Under the pieces are notes generated by a model. It did not search any database. It saw only the letters and a list, made by a program, of their open reading frames with translations, and had not been told where the DNA came from. DNA of 14,241 nt from an uncultured Leptolyngbya sp. (GTDB lineage Bacteria > Cyanobacteriota > Cyanobacteriia > Phormidesmidales > Phormidesmidaceae): positions 1 through 14,241 of the forward strand of contig CALBPH010000604.1 of NCBI GenBank assembly GCA_937899365.1, read 5' to 3'. Below are positions 6,418 through 13,080 of this stretch, in pieces. The stretch's first letter is position 1. Each line of letters begins with the position of its first letter. The position numbers and the translations under genes are program-made.

Positions 6418-8199
6418 CTAGGCAGGAAAAATCCTTAGTCGGCGATTGGGCTCGTCGCCGAAACTTAAAGACTTGAGTCTGTAGTGCTCAGCGAGTTCAT
6501 GTTGCATTTTTCGGATTTTGGCAGAACGGGGAAGTAGCTCAACGGGCTGCCCTTTGGGAATGACAATTTGCTCAACGGCTAGTCTTGCTTCTTCAAGGGC
6601 TTCTAGCTCATCATCTTCTCCTTGACGGGTAAATAGGGAAAGGTCAATGGCGTCTGCTTGATCTCTGGGATCAATATCGAGTAAGTGCTGTAGAGCTCGT
6701 GTGATTTGTGGGATGGTATTGGATTTGACGGTGTAGATAGGGATCTGGCGAGATTTGGCAATGGTTTTAAGTTTAGAGTGGTTGCGTACGTGCGATCGCA
6801 ACGCCAGCACAGCCTGCGCCACCCCTAATTCCTTAGTGATTGATACCGGTAACTTCAGCGTATCGATCACATGATGTAGCTGTTCGCGGCTAATGCCATA
6901 GGGATAAATCGGTATCAGGTCTTCGCCATTGGGACCTACCAGTGTCGATAACTCTAAATCTCCTGTATCTAACTGTTGATCCAATAGCGTTTGAAAATCG
7001 TCGGTAGGTGTGGGTAACGGCAAAGGGATAGGGCCAGCGCGACGAGAACGCTGGGAGGAAACAGGATCCATCTGACCGGTTTCTCTCCAACCTCGGCTGC
7101 CGGTACGCCGAGTTGTGCGGCGCTGACTAACGACATCCGGGAGTTCATGGGTAATGACCACCTTGCCACTGTCCCCAACGGTGCGGATCTGCGTTTCTGG
7201 AAGCCGACCCCGCAGCAGGTGGTCAACTGTTGTTGAAACGTCTTCATGGACTACCCACCGCTGCCGCTCTAGCATCTCAATGGCCATGTCAAATGGGGGC
7301 GGTGCTTTGCGTTCCAATACGCTTTTTTGACTGCCCCGACGACGCGCTTCATCATCCCCTAGGGTGACAGTCTGAATACCGCCAATTAGGTCAGCTAGGG
7401 TGGGGTTTTTGATCAGATTTTCTAACTGATTCCCGTGGGCTGTGCCCACCAGTTGCACGCCACGTTCAGCGATTGTTCGAGCCGCCAGTGCCTCTAGTTC
7501 GGTGCCAATTTCATCAATGATGATGACCTCAGGGGTGTGATTTTCCACGGCTTCGATCATCACCTGATGTTGGTGTTCTGGCCGAGTTACCTGCATCCGG
7601 CGGGCACGACCAATGGCAGGGTGAGGAATATCACCATCGCCAGCAATTTCATTCGACGTATCAATAATGACAACACGTTTGTCGAGATCATCCGCCAGTA
7701 CGCGGGCGATTTCCCGTAGGGCCGTGGTTTTGCCCACACCTGGACGACCCAAGAGTAAAATCGATTGCCCTGCCTCTATAAGGTCGCGGATCATCTCTAC
7801 GGTGCCAAAAACGGCACGACCTACTCGACAGGTGAGGCCAATGATGGTGCCACTTCGATTCCGCATAGCGCTAATGCGGTGTAGGGTCTTTTCAATACCG
7901 GCTCGATTGTCGCCGCCAAATGTGCCGACACGCCCAATGCAATGTTCCAGCTCTTCTCTAGAAACGACCTGATCTGAAAGGTAGGTTGCTTCTCCTGGAA
8001 ATCTGGCTTCGGGCCGTCTACCCAAATCAAGAATTACCTCAATTAGCTGATGGCGCTGGGGATGGTTGTTCAGTGGGTCACGCAGTGCTGCGGGCAAGAT
8101 GCTAAGCAGCTGATCTAAATCGTCATGGATGGGAGGGGTAATACTAGACGATGCAGAAGTCGATTCCGGTGTGGGCTGATATTCGTCTGAACGAGCCAT
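6418..8199 (-). CDS. ycf45: Ycf45-type AAA ATPase with C-terminal R3H domain (593 aa)
   Basis: This is a cyanobacterial and algal-plastid ATPase family related to sporulation protein SpoIIIAA and secretion ATPases; its cellular role is not settled. Walker A is GRPGVGKTT (151-159); Walker B is VIIIDE (225-230). The DTSNEIAGDGD segment (180-190) and the TAHGNQLENLIKNP segment (253-266) are typical. A long linker rich in Arg, Ser and Pro (about 355-400) leads to a second region (420-510) and an R3H single-stranded nucleic-acid-binding domain (about 545-592) with R563-x3-H567. Start is ATG. It lies 111 nt after ldpA and 128 nt before psb27. A HIP1 octamer falls within it at 6792. Ends in TAG. Confidence 0.9.
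   Translation of the reverse strand: MARSDEYQPTPESTSASSSITPPIHDDLDQLLSILPAALRDPLNNHPQRHQLIEVILDLGRRPEARFPGEATYLSDQVVSREELEHCIGRVGTFGGDNRAGIEKTLHRISAMRNRSGTIIGLTCRVGRAVFGTVEMIRDLIEAGQSILLLGRPGVGKTTALREIARVLADDLDKRVVIIDTSNEIAGDGDIPHPAIGRARRMQVTRPEHQHQVMIEAVENHTPEVIIIDEIGTELEALAARTIAERGVQLVGTAHGNQLENLIKNPTLADLIGGIQTVTLGDDEARRRGSQKSVLERKAPPPFDMAIEMLERQRWVVHEDVSTTVDHLLRGRLPETQIRTVGDSGKVVITHELPDVVSQRRTTRRTGSRGWRETGQMDPVSSQRSRRAGPIPLPLPTPTDDFQTLLDQQLDTGDLELSTLVGPNGEDLIPIYPYGISREQLHHVIDTLKLPVSITKELGVAQAVLALRSHVRNHSKLKTIAKSRQIPIYTVKSNTIPQITRALQHLLDIDPRDQADAIDLSLFTRQGEDDELEALEEARLAVEQIVIPKGQPVELLPRSAKIRKMQHELAEHYRLKSLSFGDEPNRRLRIFPA
6792..6799. repeat. HIP1 octamer GCGATCGC
   Basis: An exact HIP1 palindrome within ycf45. 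This octamer is strongly over-represented in many cyanobacterial genomes and supports the taxonomic call. Confidence 0.9.
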
Positions 8200-8282
8200 A
8201 TGATTCGGAAGTGAAACAGAGAATTTAGAAACAGCTGCGGATGGTTAAATGCCTAACCGCAAATATGACGAAGGTCGTCCCT

Positions 8283-8300
8283 AGATGTATTTCTACATCT
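8283..8300 (-). other. GAAA-tetraloop hairpin between ldpA and ycf45
   Basis: Minus-strand AGATGTA pairs with TACATCT around a GAAA loop: 7 bp, a GNRA-type tetraloop, starting 10 nt past the ldpA stop. No U-tract follows, so it is probably an mRNA 3'-end or processing structure rather than a terminator. Confidence 0.45.
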
Positions 8301-8310
8301 TGTGGAGATT

Positions 8311-9456
8311 TTATGGCGGGACTGCTGTAACGACTGAGGTTTCCCCTGGATTATTTTGCGTTGAGATCTGTGAAATAACGGATTCATTAGTGACGTTGGA
8401 TTTGATCTGATTGACTAAGTTACGGGCCAAGCTAACTTGTTGCCACAGTTCCTGGGGATGCTCTTCCAAATGACCGTCACCCAACTTTACTAACTGCCGG
8501 GCGTAGCTGCCATAGGCAACGCCGTTGATAGTTGGGAGGGCAGCCTGAGCTGGCTGACTAAACTGATGAGGCCCTTGCAGCAGATTTAGCGATCGCAACT
8601 TATCTACCGTGTAATCATTTGTCCCGCCCGCCAGTTGAACATAGCCAGGTAAACGGGCGTTTAAGACCTTTTGCGCTAATCGAATAGTGGCACGGGTGGT
8701 CCCTTTGCCAATATCCCCACTCATAGAGCGACCGTCAGTCTGCCACAGAATATGGTGGGGCTTAGGCGACATCAAATAGTAAAGATGAGTTAGGTAATCA
8801 ACGATGGCGTTGCTGCGGGGAGCACTATCAGGACAGCTAACGGCTACTAGCTGTAATTGAGAAATATGGGGCGCTAACTGCTGCCACAGGTGTCGAAATT
8901 CCGTCTGTCTACCAATTTGGGTATGGATTTCAACAGCGTCTATGTAAGGCAGCAAGGTTGGCAAAATTTCATCTACAGCTACCGTGAACGCTTGCTCCTC
9001 AATCAGCCCGTAGGGACACACAGGCAAACAACGACCGCAGCCATAGCAGCGCTCGGCCACCACACCTGGGCATGGAGCCTCTACCTCTGACGATACGCTC
9101 GATATGGCATCCGCTGGACATATGCGTTCGCAAGGTCTAAGACACTCTTTCGGACATTGTTGGCCATCAAACCAAGCTTTTCGAAAGTGAGGGTCTTGTC
9201 CATCATTTAAGCTCACCATCAACCAGGGACGCTGGGTCGCACTTAATGGTGATACTAACGTCGACGCAACGATCCCTTCCCATGCAGCATGGACCACTGC
9301 TAAGTCGGCAGCCACATCAATACAATCTGCCCCTGCGAGGCTGTACACCAGGGACAAATTTCGAATTTTTGAGACATCTTGGTAGCTAGCGCCGCAAATA
9401 AGCTTGAACCATTGGCCAAGCCTAAGGGCATCTAATGGGTTATGTAGAGTAATCAC
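8311..9456 (-). CDS. ldpA: LdpA, iron-sulfur protein of circadian light input (381 aa)
   Basis: LdpA was found in Synechococcus elongatus as an iron-sulfur protein that passes redox (light) information to the circadian clock. Here residues 12-60 show GQWFKLICGASYQDVSKIRNLSL and AGADCIDVAADLAV, the typical N-terminal region. Two cysteine clusters follow: C101-x3-C105-x3-C109-x3-C113, and C137-x2-C140-x2-C143-x3-C147 (CYGCGRCLPVCP), a classic 4Fe-4S pattern. The start is GTG at 9456-9454, which aligns with the family start; the AGGTGG before it is too close for an ideal ribosome site. It lies 82 nt after ndhN. A dyad and a possible -10 (TATATT, 9484-9479) lie just upstream. Ends in TAA. Confidence 0.92.
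   Translation of the reverse strand: MITLHNPLDALRLGQWFKLICGASYQDVSKIRNLSLVYSLAGADCIDVAADLAVVHAAWEGIVASTLVSPLSATQRPWLMVSLNDGQDPHFRKAWFDGQQCPKECLRPCERICPADAISSVSSEVEAPCPGVVAERCYGCGRCLPVCPYGLIEEQAFTVAVDEILPTLLPYIDAVEIHTQIGRQTEFRHLWQQLAPHISQLQLVAVSCPDSAPRSNAIVDYLTHLYYLMSPKPHHILWQTDGRSMSGDIGKGTTRATIRLAQKVLNARLPGYVQLAGGTNDYTVDKLRSLNLLQGPHQFSQPAQAALPTINGVAYGSYARQLVKLGDGHLEEHPQELWQQVSLARNLVNQIKSNVTNESVISQISTQNNPGETSVVTAVPP
8589..8596. repeat. HIP1 octamer GCGATCGC
   Basis: A second exact HIP1 palindrome, within ldpA. I see no others in the window. Confidence 0.9.
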
Positions 9457-9478
9457 CCACCTATGCTATCTAATTGGC

Positions 9479-9511
9479 AATATAATCTGTGACTTGTAGA
9501 ACAAATGTTCT
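9479..9511 (-). promoter_or_regulatory. Dyad and possible promoter upstream of ldpA
   Basis: The plus strand has TTGTAGAACAA (9494-9504), overlapping the palindrome AGAACA-AA-TGTTCT (9498-9511). On the minus strand a -10-like TATATT lies at 9484-9479, so the dyad would cover the spacer and -35 area, where no good -35 hexamer is present. The same 11-mer occurs inverted at 10130-10140, upstream of ndhN. An operator is possible; the regulator is unknown. Confidence 0.35.
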
Positions 9512-9529
9512 TTTTGGTTGTAACTTTGC

Positions 9530-9588
9530 CAGCATTGCCTATGCTGACTTCACCGCATCTTTAAGGGGGAACCACCTAAAGATGCGGT
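9530..9588 (-). other. Tandem hairpins at the ndhN 3' end
   Basis: A 12-bp perfect inverted repeat, ACCGCATCTTTA (9552-9563) with TAAAGATGCGGT (9577-9588), lies within the last codons of ndhN around a 13-nt loop. Directly after it CAGCAT-TGCCT-ATGCTG (9530-9546) overlaps the stop codon. Neither is followed by a U-tract; they fit an RNA stabilising or processing element between ndhN and ldpA. Confidence 0.6.
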
Positions 9589-10012
9589 CGCCTCCCAATT
9601 CGACGACCACTTTAATCCGAGAGTCAGCGGCACACAGAGAGGCCAAAAATGATAACTCCTGGCTGGACAATATATGTCCTTCAATCAGCCAGAGCACAAT
9701 CCCTTTCATCCCCGGCACCATTTTCTCTAATCGATATCCCAGCACAGGTGGTATGAAATAACGCTCGCCAACCGCCGCCTGTCCAATATCCTTTTTGCCC
9801 AAGTGGGGGGGGCGAACACCATGTACATCTTCCAAATAGGCGGATAGATCTCCCAATCCACGGGCTGTCATATGAAGACTTTCATAGCCCGCTGCCCGCA
9901 TTCGTCGTTGATAGCGACCCTCAAAACCACCTTCCAACGGTATCCGTACTCCCAGTGCGCCGTTGCTTTCCAAATCGCGAACAAATTTATTGCCCAGTAC
10001 AAGTAATCCCAT
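9539..10012 (-). CDS. ndhN: NAD(P)H-quinone oxidoreductase (NDH-1) subunit N (157 aa)
   Basis: NdhN is a subunit found in oxygenic phototrophs, part of the region of thylakoid NDH-1 that links the peripheral and membrane arms; the complex serves cyclic electron flow, respiration and CO2 uptake. Family features are LESNGALGVRIPLEGGFEGRYQRR (14-37), AAGYESLHMTARGLGDLSAYL, the GERYFIPPVLGYRLE block and GIVLWLIEGHILSSQELSFLA. Start is ATG at 10012-10010, matching homologues. It is first in the minus-strand ndhN-ldpA-ycf45-psb27 series and diverges from rplC; its promoter region has nested dyads. A 12-bp hairpin is coded within its last codons. Ends in TAG. Confidence 0.95.
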   Translation of the reverse strand: MGLLVLGNKFVRDLESNGALGVRIPLEGGFEGRYQRRMRAAGYESLHMTARGLGDLSAYLEDVHGVRPPHLGKKDIGQAAVGERYFIPPVLGYRLEKMVPGMKGIVLWLIEGHILSSQELSFLASLCAADSRIKVVVELGGDRIFRWFPLKDAVKSA

Positions 10013-10039
10013 AGCTTATGCAAACAGCGCCTATATGGT

Positions 10040-10089
10040 GGTCCGTCTATACATGCTTAGTATACTAGGACCGTTAACCGCTAACGGTC
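10040..10089 (-). promoter_or_regulatory. Nested dyads and possible ndhN promoter
   Basis: The minus strand has TATACT (10064-10059), a good -10, giving a leader of about 40 nt. A poor -35 (CCGTTA, 10087-10082) falls inside a perfect 8-bp dyad, GACCGTTA (10069-10076) and TAACGGTC (10082-10089), spaced 5 nt. A second symmetric dyad, GGTCC-3 nt-TATAC-7 nt-GTATA-3 nt-GGACC (10040-10072), covers the -10. A weak -35 under a dyad suggests a regulated promoter. Confidence 0.4.
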
Positions 10090-10129
10090 ACAAAATCGGC
10101 TATGGTCTTTCCTAGTTTTTAAAGACGAC

Positions 10130-10140
10130 TTGTTCTACAA
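10130..10140. promoter_or_regulatory. TTGTTCTACAA dyad between the divergent promoters
   Basis: TTGT-3 nt-ACAA, the exact reverse complement of the 11-mer at 9494-9504 near ldpA; the flanks GACTTGT and ACAAATG also agree. It lies 43 nt from the possible ndhN -35 and 44 nt from the rplC -35, nearly midway between them. Confidence 0.35.
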
Positions 10141-10183
10141 ATGCTGCCTATTCCATAAATAGTGCAGATTAATCTGAAAATGA

Positions 10184-10212
10184 TGGACAAGTTTTCCAAT
10201 TCTCTGTATTAT
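10184..10212 (+). promoter_or_regulatory. Promoter for the rplC (S10-type) operon
   Basis: TGGACA (10184-10189), a 17-nt spacer, then TATTAT (10207-10212): five of six matches in each hexamer. Start of transcription near 10219 gives a leader of about 290 nt before rplC. Confidence 0.65.
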
Positions 10213-10293
10213 TGTAGACCGCTGCCAAATTAGATACTAGGCGGTAATGCTGCTTAAGTCTGAGGCGCGGTTTTATTGGCTCAAAGGGCCCAT

Positions 10294-10480
10294 TCTCAGT
10301 GTTTGAAAGTCACTGAGATAGATCTGTAAGCCCTAGCCACTCGTCAAGGTATTCAATCAAATACGGTTGAATTTCTAGAGGGGTAATAGATTCCTTTAGG
10401 GGTTTCTATGTGCCTTTCTAGGCAATTGCTCCCGCTGTGAAAAAACAAGGAGCGCACCATGCTGGCTGCAATCATTGCAG
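10294..10480 (+). other. Structured leader of the rplC operon
   Basis: Hairpins visible: TCTCAGTG/CACTGAGA (8 bp, 10294-10318); ATTCAA/TTGAAT (10351-10372), which excludes the overlapping GTATT/AATAC (10349-10364); TGCCT-TTCT-AGGCA (10411-10424); GCTCC/GGAGC (10428-10453), which would cover the ribosome site of the leader ORF; and CTGCAA-TCA-TTGCAG (10466-10480). Each is short, but the number and the mutually exclusive pairings fit a regulatory leader. Confidence 0.4.
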
Positions 10481-10509
10481 TTTGGCTGAAATGTTTAGTC
10501 GGAGATTGA
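10459..10509 (+). CDS. Possible leader peptide before rplC (16 aa)
   Basis: The ATG at 10459 has a strong Shine-Dalgarno sequence, AAGGAG (10447-10452), 6 nt upstream. It codes MLAAIIAVWLKCLVGD and stops at TGA (10507-10509), 2 nt before the rplC GTG. The rplC ribosome site GGAGA (10501-10505) lies in its last codons, so its translation would be coupled to rplC. A stable hairpin falls within it. The peptide is hydrophobic. I do not know a family for it; it may be only a chance frame, though the ribosome site is better than those of several real genes here. Confidence 0.4.
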   Translation: MLAAIIAVWLKCLVGD

Positions 10510-10511
10510 TT

Positions 10512-11150
10512 GTGTCTGTCGGTATTCTCGGAACAAAGCTGGGAATGACTCAGGTGTTTGATGACACTGGCAATGCTGTGCCAGTTACTGTCATCCAAGC
10601 TGGCCCCTGCGTTGTTACTCAAGTTAAAACGCAGCAAACCGATGGCTACTGCGCCGTGCAGCTTGGCTATCAGGAAGTGGCAGAGAAAGCATTGAATAAG
10701 CCTGAATTAGGCCATCTTAAAAAAGCAGGGTCTTCTAGCCTGCGTCATTTGCGTGAATATCGCGTTAACGACAGTTCAACGTTTGAGTTGGGGCAAACCG
10801 TAGCCGCGGATATTTTTGAGGCTGGCCAGCTGGTGGATGTTTCCGGCAAGAGCATTGGTAAAGGATTTGCCGGAAACCAGAAACGTCACAATTTTAGTCG
10901 TGGTCCCATGACTCACGGTTCTAAAAACCACCGTCTACCTGGTTCTATTGGCCCTGGTACAACACCTGGCAGAGTTTATCCCGGTAAGAAGATGGCTGGT
11001 CAGATGGGAAATGTACAGGTCACAGTACGTAAGCTTTCCATCGTCAGGGTTGATAGCGAGCGTAATGTTCTGCTCGTTAAAGGTGCCGTTCCCGGTAAGC
11101 CAGGAGCACTGTTGAATATTGCCCCTGCAAATATTGTCGGCAAGAAGTAA
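10512..11150 (+). CDS. rplC: 50S ribosomal protein uL3 (212 aa)
   Basis: uL3 starts large-subunit assembly and reaches the peptidyl-transferase centre. The start is GTG at 10512, giving M-SVGILGTKLGMTQVFDD as in homologues, with GGAGA 6 nt upstream; the frame extends further upstream, but those residues are not L3-like. Visible features are KGFAGNQKRHNFSRGPMTHGSKNHR (central extension) and PGRVYPGKKMAGQMGNVQVT, which holds the glutamine methylated in E. coli L3 (AGQMG). It is the first gene of the plus-strand operon; rpsJ, first in the E. coli S10 operon, is absent upstream, as is normal in cyanobacteria. Ends in TAA. Confidence 0.97.
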   Translation: MSVGILGTKLGMTQVFDDTGNAVPVTVIQAGPCVVTQVKTQQTDGYCAVQLGYQEVAEKALNKPELGHLKKAGSSSLRHLREYRVNDSSTFELGQTVAADIFEAGQLVDVSGKSIGKGFAGNQKRHNFSRGPMTHGSKNHRLPGSIGPGTTPGRVYPGKKMAGQMGNVQVTVRKLSIVRVDSERNVLLVKGAVPGKPGALLNIAPANIVGKK

Positions 11151-11168
11151 GGGGGCTAAGAACTCATC

Positions 11169-11801
11169 ATGGTTGATTGCGTAGTAAAAGACTGGCAGGG
11201 AGCCGACGCGGGTACCGCCGTCTTAGATTTAAAAGTAGCTAACGAAGATAACGCTGCCCACATCGTTCATCGCGCCATCGTGCGTCAGATGCATTAGGCG
11301 CGCCTAGGTACGTTGTCCTCTAAGACTCGCTCTGAGGTGCGGGGTGGCGGTCGTAAGCCTTGTCGTCAAAAAGGAACTGGCCGTGCTCGTGCTGGATCTA
11401 ATCGTTCTCCCCTCTGGCGTGGTGGCGGTGTGATTTTTGGCCCTAAGCCACGCGACTTTGAAGTCAAGATGAATCGTAAAGAGCGTCGCTTGGCTTTACG
11501 TACAGCATTTCAGAGTCGAGTTGATGACATGGTGGTGGTTCAAACCTTTGCCGATCAGCTCTCTGCACCTAAGACAAAAGAGGTGCTTTCAGCGATGGAG
11601 CGTTGGGGTGTTGAGCCTGATCAGAAGGTTTTAATGATTACGGCCGAAAAGAATGATGTGATTTATCGTTCTGTGCGGAATGTCGCCAAGATTAAGCTTA
11701 TTTTGGCCACTAACCTCAATGCTTATGACATCGTTCTAGCCGATCGGTTAGTAGTTACAACGGCTGCGCTTGAGAAAATTCAGGAGGTGTACAGTGCCTA
11801 A
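11169..11801 (+). CDS. rplD: 50S ribosomal protein uL4 gene interrupted by an in-frame TAG
   Basis: uL4 is an early large-subunit assembly protein whose long loop lines the exit tunnel; in E. coli it also represses the S10 operon. The ATG at 11169 gives MVDCVVKDWQGADAGTA as in cyanobacterial L4. The same frame runs to TAA at 11799, with a single TAG at codon 43 (11295-11297); counting that codon, 210 residues, a normal length. After the stop come ARLGTLSSKTRSEVRGGGRK, KGTGRARAGSNRSPLWRGGG and NRKERRLALRTAFQSR, all clearly L4. The conserved ARQGT reads ARLGT and KPWRQKGTG reads KPCRQKGTG. Re-initiation is possible at TTG 11313 or GTG 11337. It overlaps rplW by 8 nt. Sequence error, split protein, readthrough or decay all remain possible. 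Confidence 0.93.
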
Positions 11802-12099
11802 GGCGATTGACTCCCGAAACTTGCCTGATATTATTCGGAAACCTCTTATTACCGAAAAAGCTACTTTAAACCTGGAAAACAACCAATACACATTTGAGGT
11901 TGCTCCGAAGGCTACAAAGCCTGAAATTAAAGCAGCAATCGAAGCTCTGTTTGAGGTCAAGGTAACTGGTATTAGTACCATGAATCCACCTCGCAAGAAG
12001 AAGCGCCTGGGTCGCTTTATTGGTTACAAGCCTACCTATAAGCGGGCAGTCGTTACTCTTGCTGAGGGCGACAGTATTCCCCTCTTCCCAGATGTTTAG
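11794..12099 (+). CDS. rplW: 50S ribosomal protein uL23 (101 aa)
   Basis: uL23 lies at the exit tunnel and docks trigger factor and SRP. I chose the GTG at 11794, with AGGAGG 6 nt upstream (11782-11787); this overlaps the rplD end by 8 nt and implies coupled translation. An ATG at 11770 is in frame but would overlap rplD further and adds non-homologous residues. Typical features are IIRKPLITEKATL, then YTFEVAPKATKPEIKAAIEALFEVKV and the basic loop PPRKKKRLGRFIGYKPTYKRA. Ends in TAG. Confidence 0.95.
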   Translation: MPKAIDSRNLPDIIRKPLITEKATLNLENNQYTFEVAPKATKPEIKAAIEALFEVKVTGISTMNPPRKKKRLGRFIGYKPTYKRAVVTLAEGDSIPLFPDV

Positions 12100-12137
12100 C
12101 ACCGACCTTAGCACTCAATTAGTTTGCAAATAAAATC

Positions 12138-13001
12138 ATGGGAATTCGTACTTATCGGCCTCTGACTCCAGGTACTCGTGAGCGCAGTGTTTCTGACTTT
12201 TCAGAAATCACTCGGAGCAAGCCGGAAAAGAAACTAACGCGCTCCATCCATCGTGCTAAGGGAAGAAATAATCGCGGTGTAATCACTTGCCGCCATCGCG
12301 GTGGTGGCCATAAGCGTCTCTATCGTGTCATCGATTTCAAGCGTAACAAGCGAGAGATGACTGCTGAAGTGCTCTCAATTGAATACGATCCCAACCGGAA
12401 TGCTCGTATTTCTCTTGTTCAGTATGAGGACGGCGAAAGACGTTATATCCTTCATCCCGTAGGCCTAGCTGTTGGTTCTACCATTGTGGCCAGCCCTGAT
12501 GCGCCTCTGGAAGTTGGGAATGCGTTGCCACTTCATAAGATGCCTCTGGGTACCTCGGTTCATAACGTTGAGTTATACCCAGGTCGCGGTGGTCAAATTG
12601 TTCGAGCCGCAGGTGCTTCTGCCCAGGTGATGGCTAAAGAAGGCGGTTATGTCACGCTTAAGCTGCCCTCTAGTGAGGTACGTATGATCCGTCGTGAGTG
12701 CTACGCCACGATTGGTCAGGTTGGCAACGTTGAGGCTCGTAATGTCACCCTCGGTAAAGCTGGTCGAAAGCGCTGGCTGGGAAGACGTCCGGAAGTACGT
12801 GGTAGCGTTATGAACCCGGTGGACCATCCCCATGGTGGTGGTGAAGGTCGTGCTCCGATTGGGCGTAGTGGTCCTGTGACTCCTTGGGGTAAGCCTGCAC
12901 TTGGCTATAAGACTCGCGATAAGAAGAAGGCGAGCACGTCGTTAATTGTTCGTCGTCGTCGTCGTTCTTCCAAGCGTGGTCGCGGTGGTCGTGATGCATA
13001 G
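12138..13001 (+). CDS. rplB: 50S ribosomal protein uL2 (287 aa)
   Basis: uL2 is needed for subunit joining and peptidyl-transferase activity. It is full length, starting MGIRTYRPLTPGTRERSVSDF, with RNNRGVITCRHRGGGHKRLYR (43-63) and the SH3-like core. The conserved NPVDHPHGGGEGRAPIG has H230 and H232 in the region of the histidine implicated in catalysis. The C-terminal tail is very basic; five identical CGT codons (12951-12965) code an Arg run. The start is ATG without a clear Shine-Dalgarno sequence. Ends in TAG. Confidence 0.98.
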   Translation: MGIRTYRPLTPGTRERSVSDFSEITRSKPEKKLTRSIHRAKGRNNRGVITCRHRGGGHKRLYRVIDFKRNKREMTAEVLSIEYDPNRNARISLVQYEDGERRYILHPVGLAVGSTIVASPDAPLEVGNALPLHKMPLGTSVHNVELYPGRGGQIVRAAGASAQVMAKEGGYVTLKLPSSEVRMIRRECYATIGQVGNVEARNVTLGKAGRKRWLGRRPEVRGSVMNPVDHPHGGGEGRAPIGRSGPVTPWGKPALGYKTRDKKKASTSLIVRRRRRSSKRGRGGRDA

Positions 13002-13080
13002 GTGCCTATCCACCGGTGTGGGTTTGGCGGTTTACCTATTTCTTTGTTGTTCAACCGATTGTTTTTAGGCTGACTTAACT

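Larger units (their letters stand above)
10013..10458. other. Divergent control region between ndhN and rplC
   Basis: 446 bases. From low to high they hold nested dyads over the ndhN -10 region (10040-10089), the TTGTTCTACAA dyad (10130-10140), a sigma70-type promoter firing right (10184-10212) and the S10 leader with several hairpins. Open frames here look accidental. Confidence 0.7.

Noticed and set aside
10437..10511. N-terminal extension of rplC from an upstream start
   Set aside because: The added residues are unlike uL3; the GTG at 10512 has a good ribosome site and matches the family start.
11295..11297. TAG reassigned to a sense codon genome-wide (for example pyrrolysine or glutamine)
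   Set aside because: Thirteen genes in the same window end properly at TAG, and RF1 is encoded here with its stop-reading tripeptide.
11770..11793. rplW start at the ATG 11770
   Set aside because: The GTG at 11794 is preceded by AGGAGG at the right distance and yields the family N-terminus.
12951..12965. Five CGT units as a tandem-repeat element
   Set aside because: It simply codes the Arg-rich tail of uL2, which is normal for the family.
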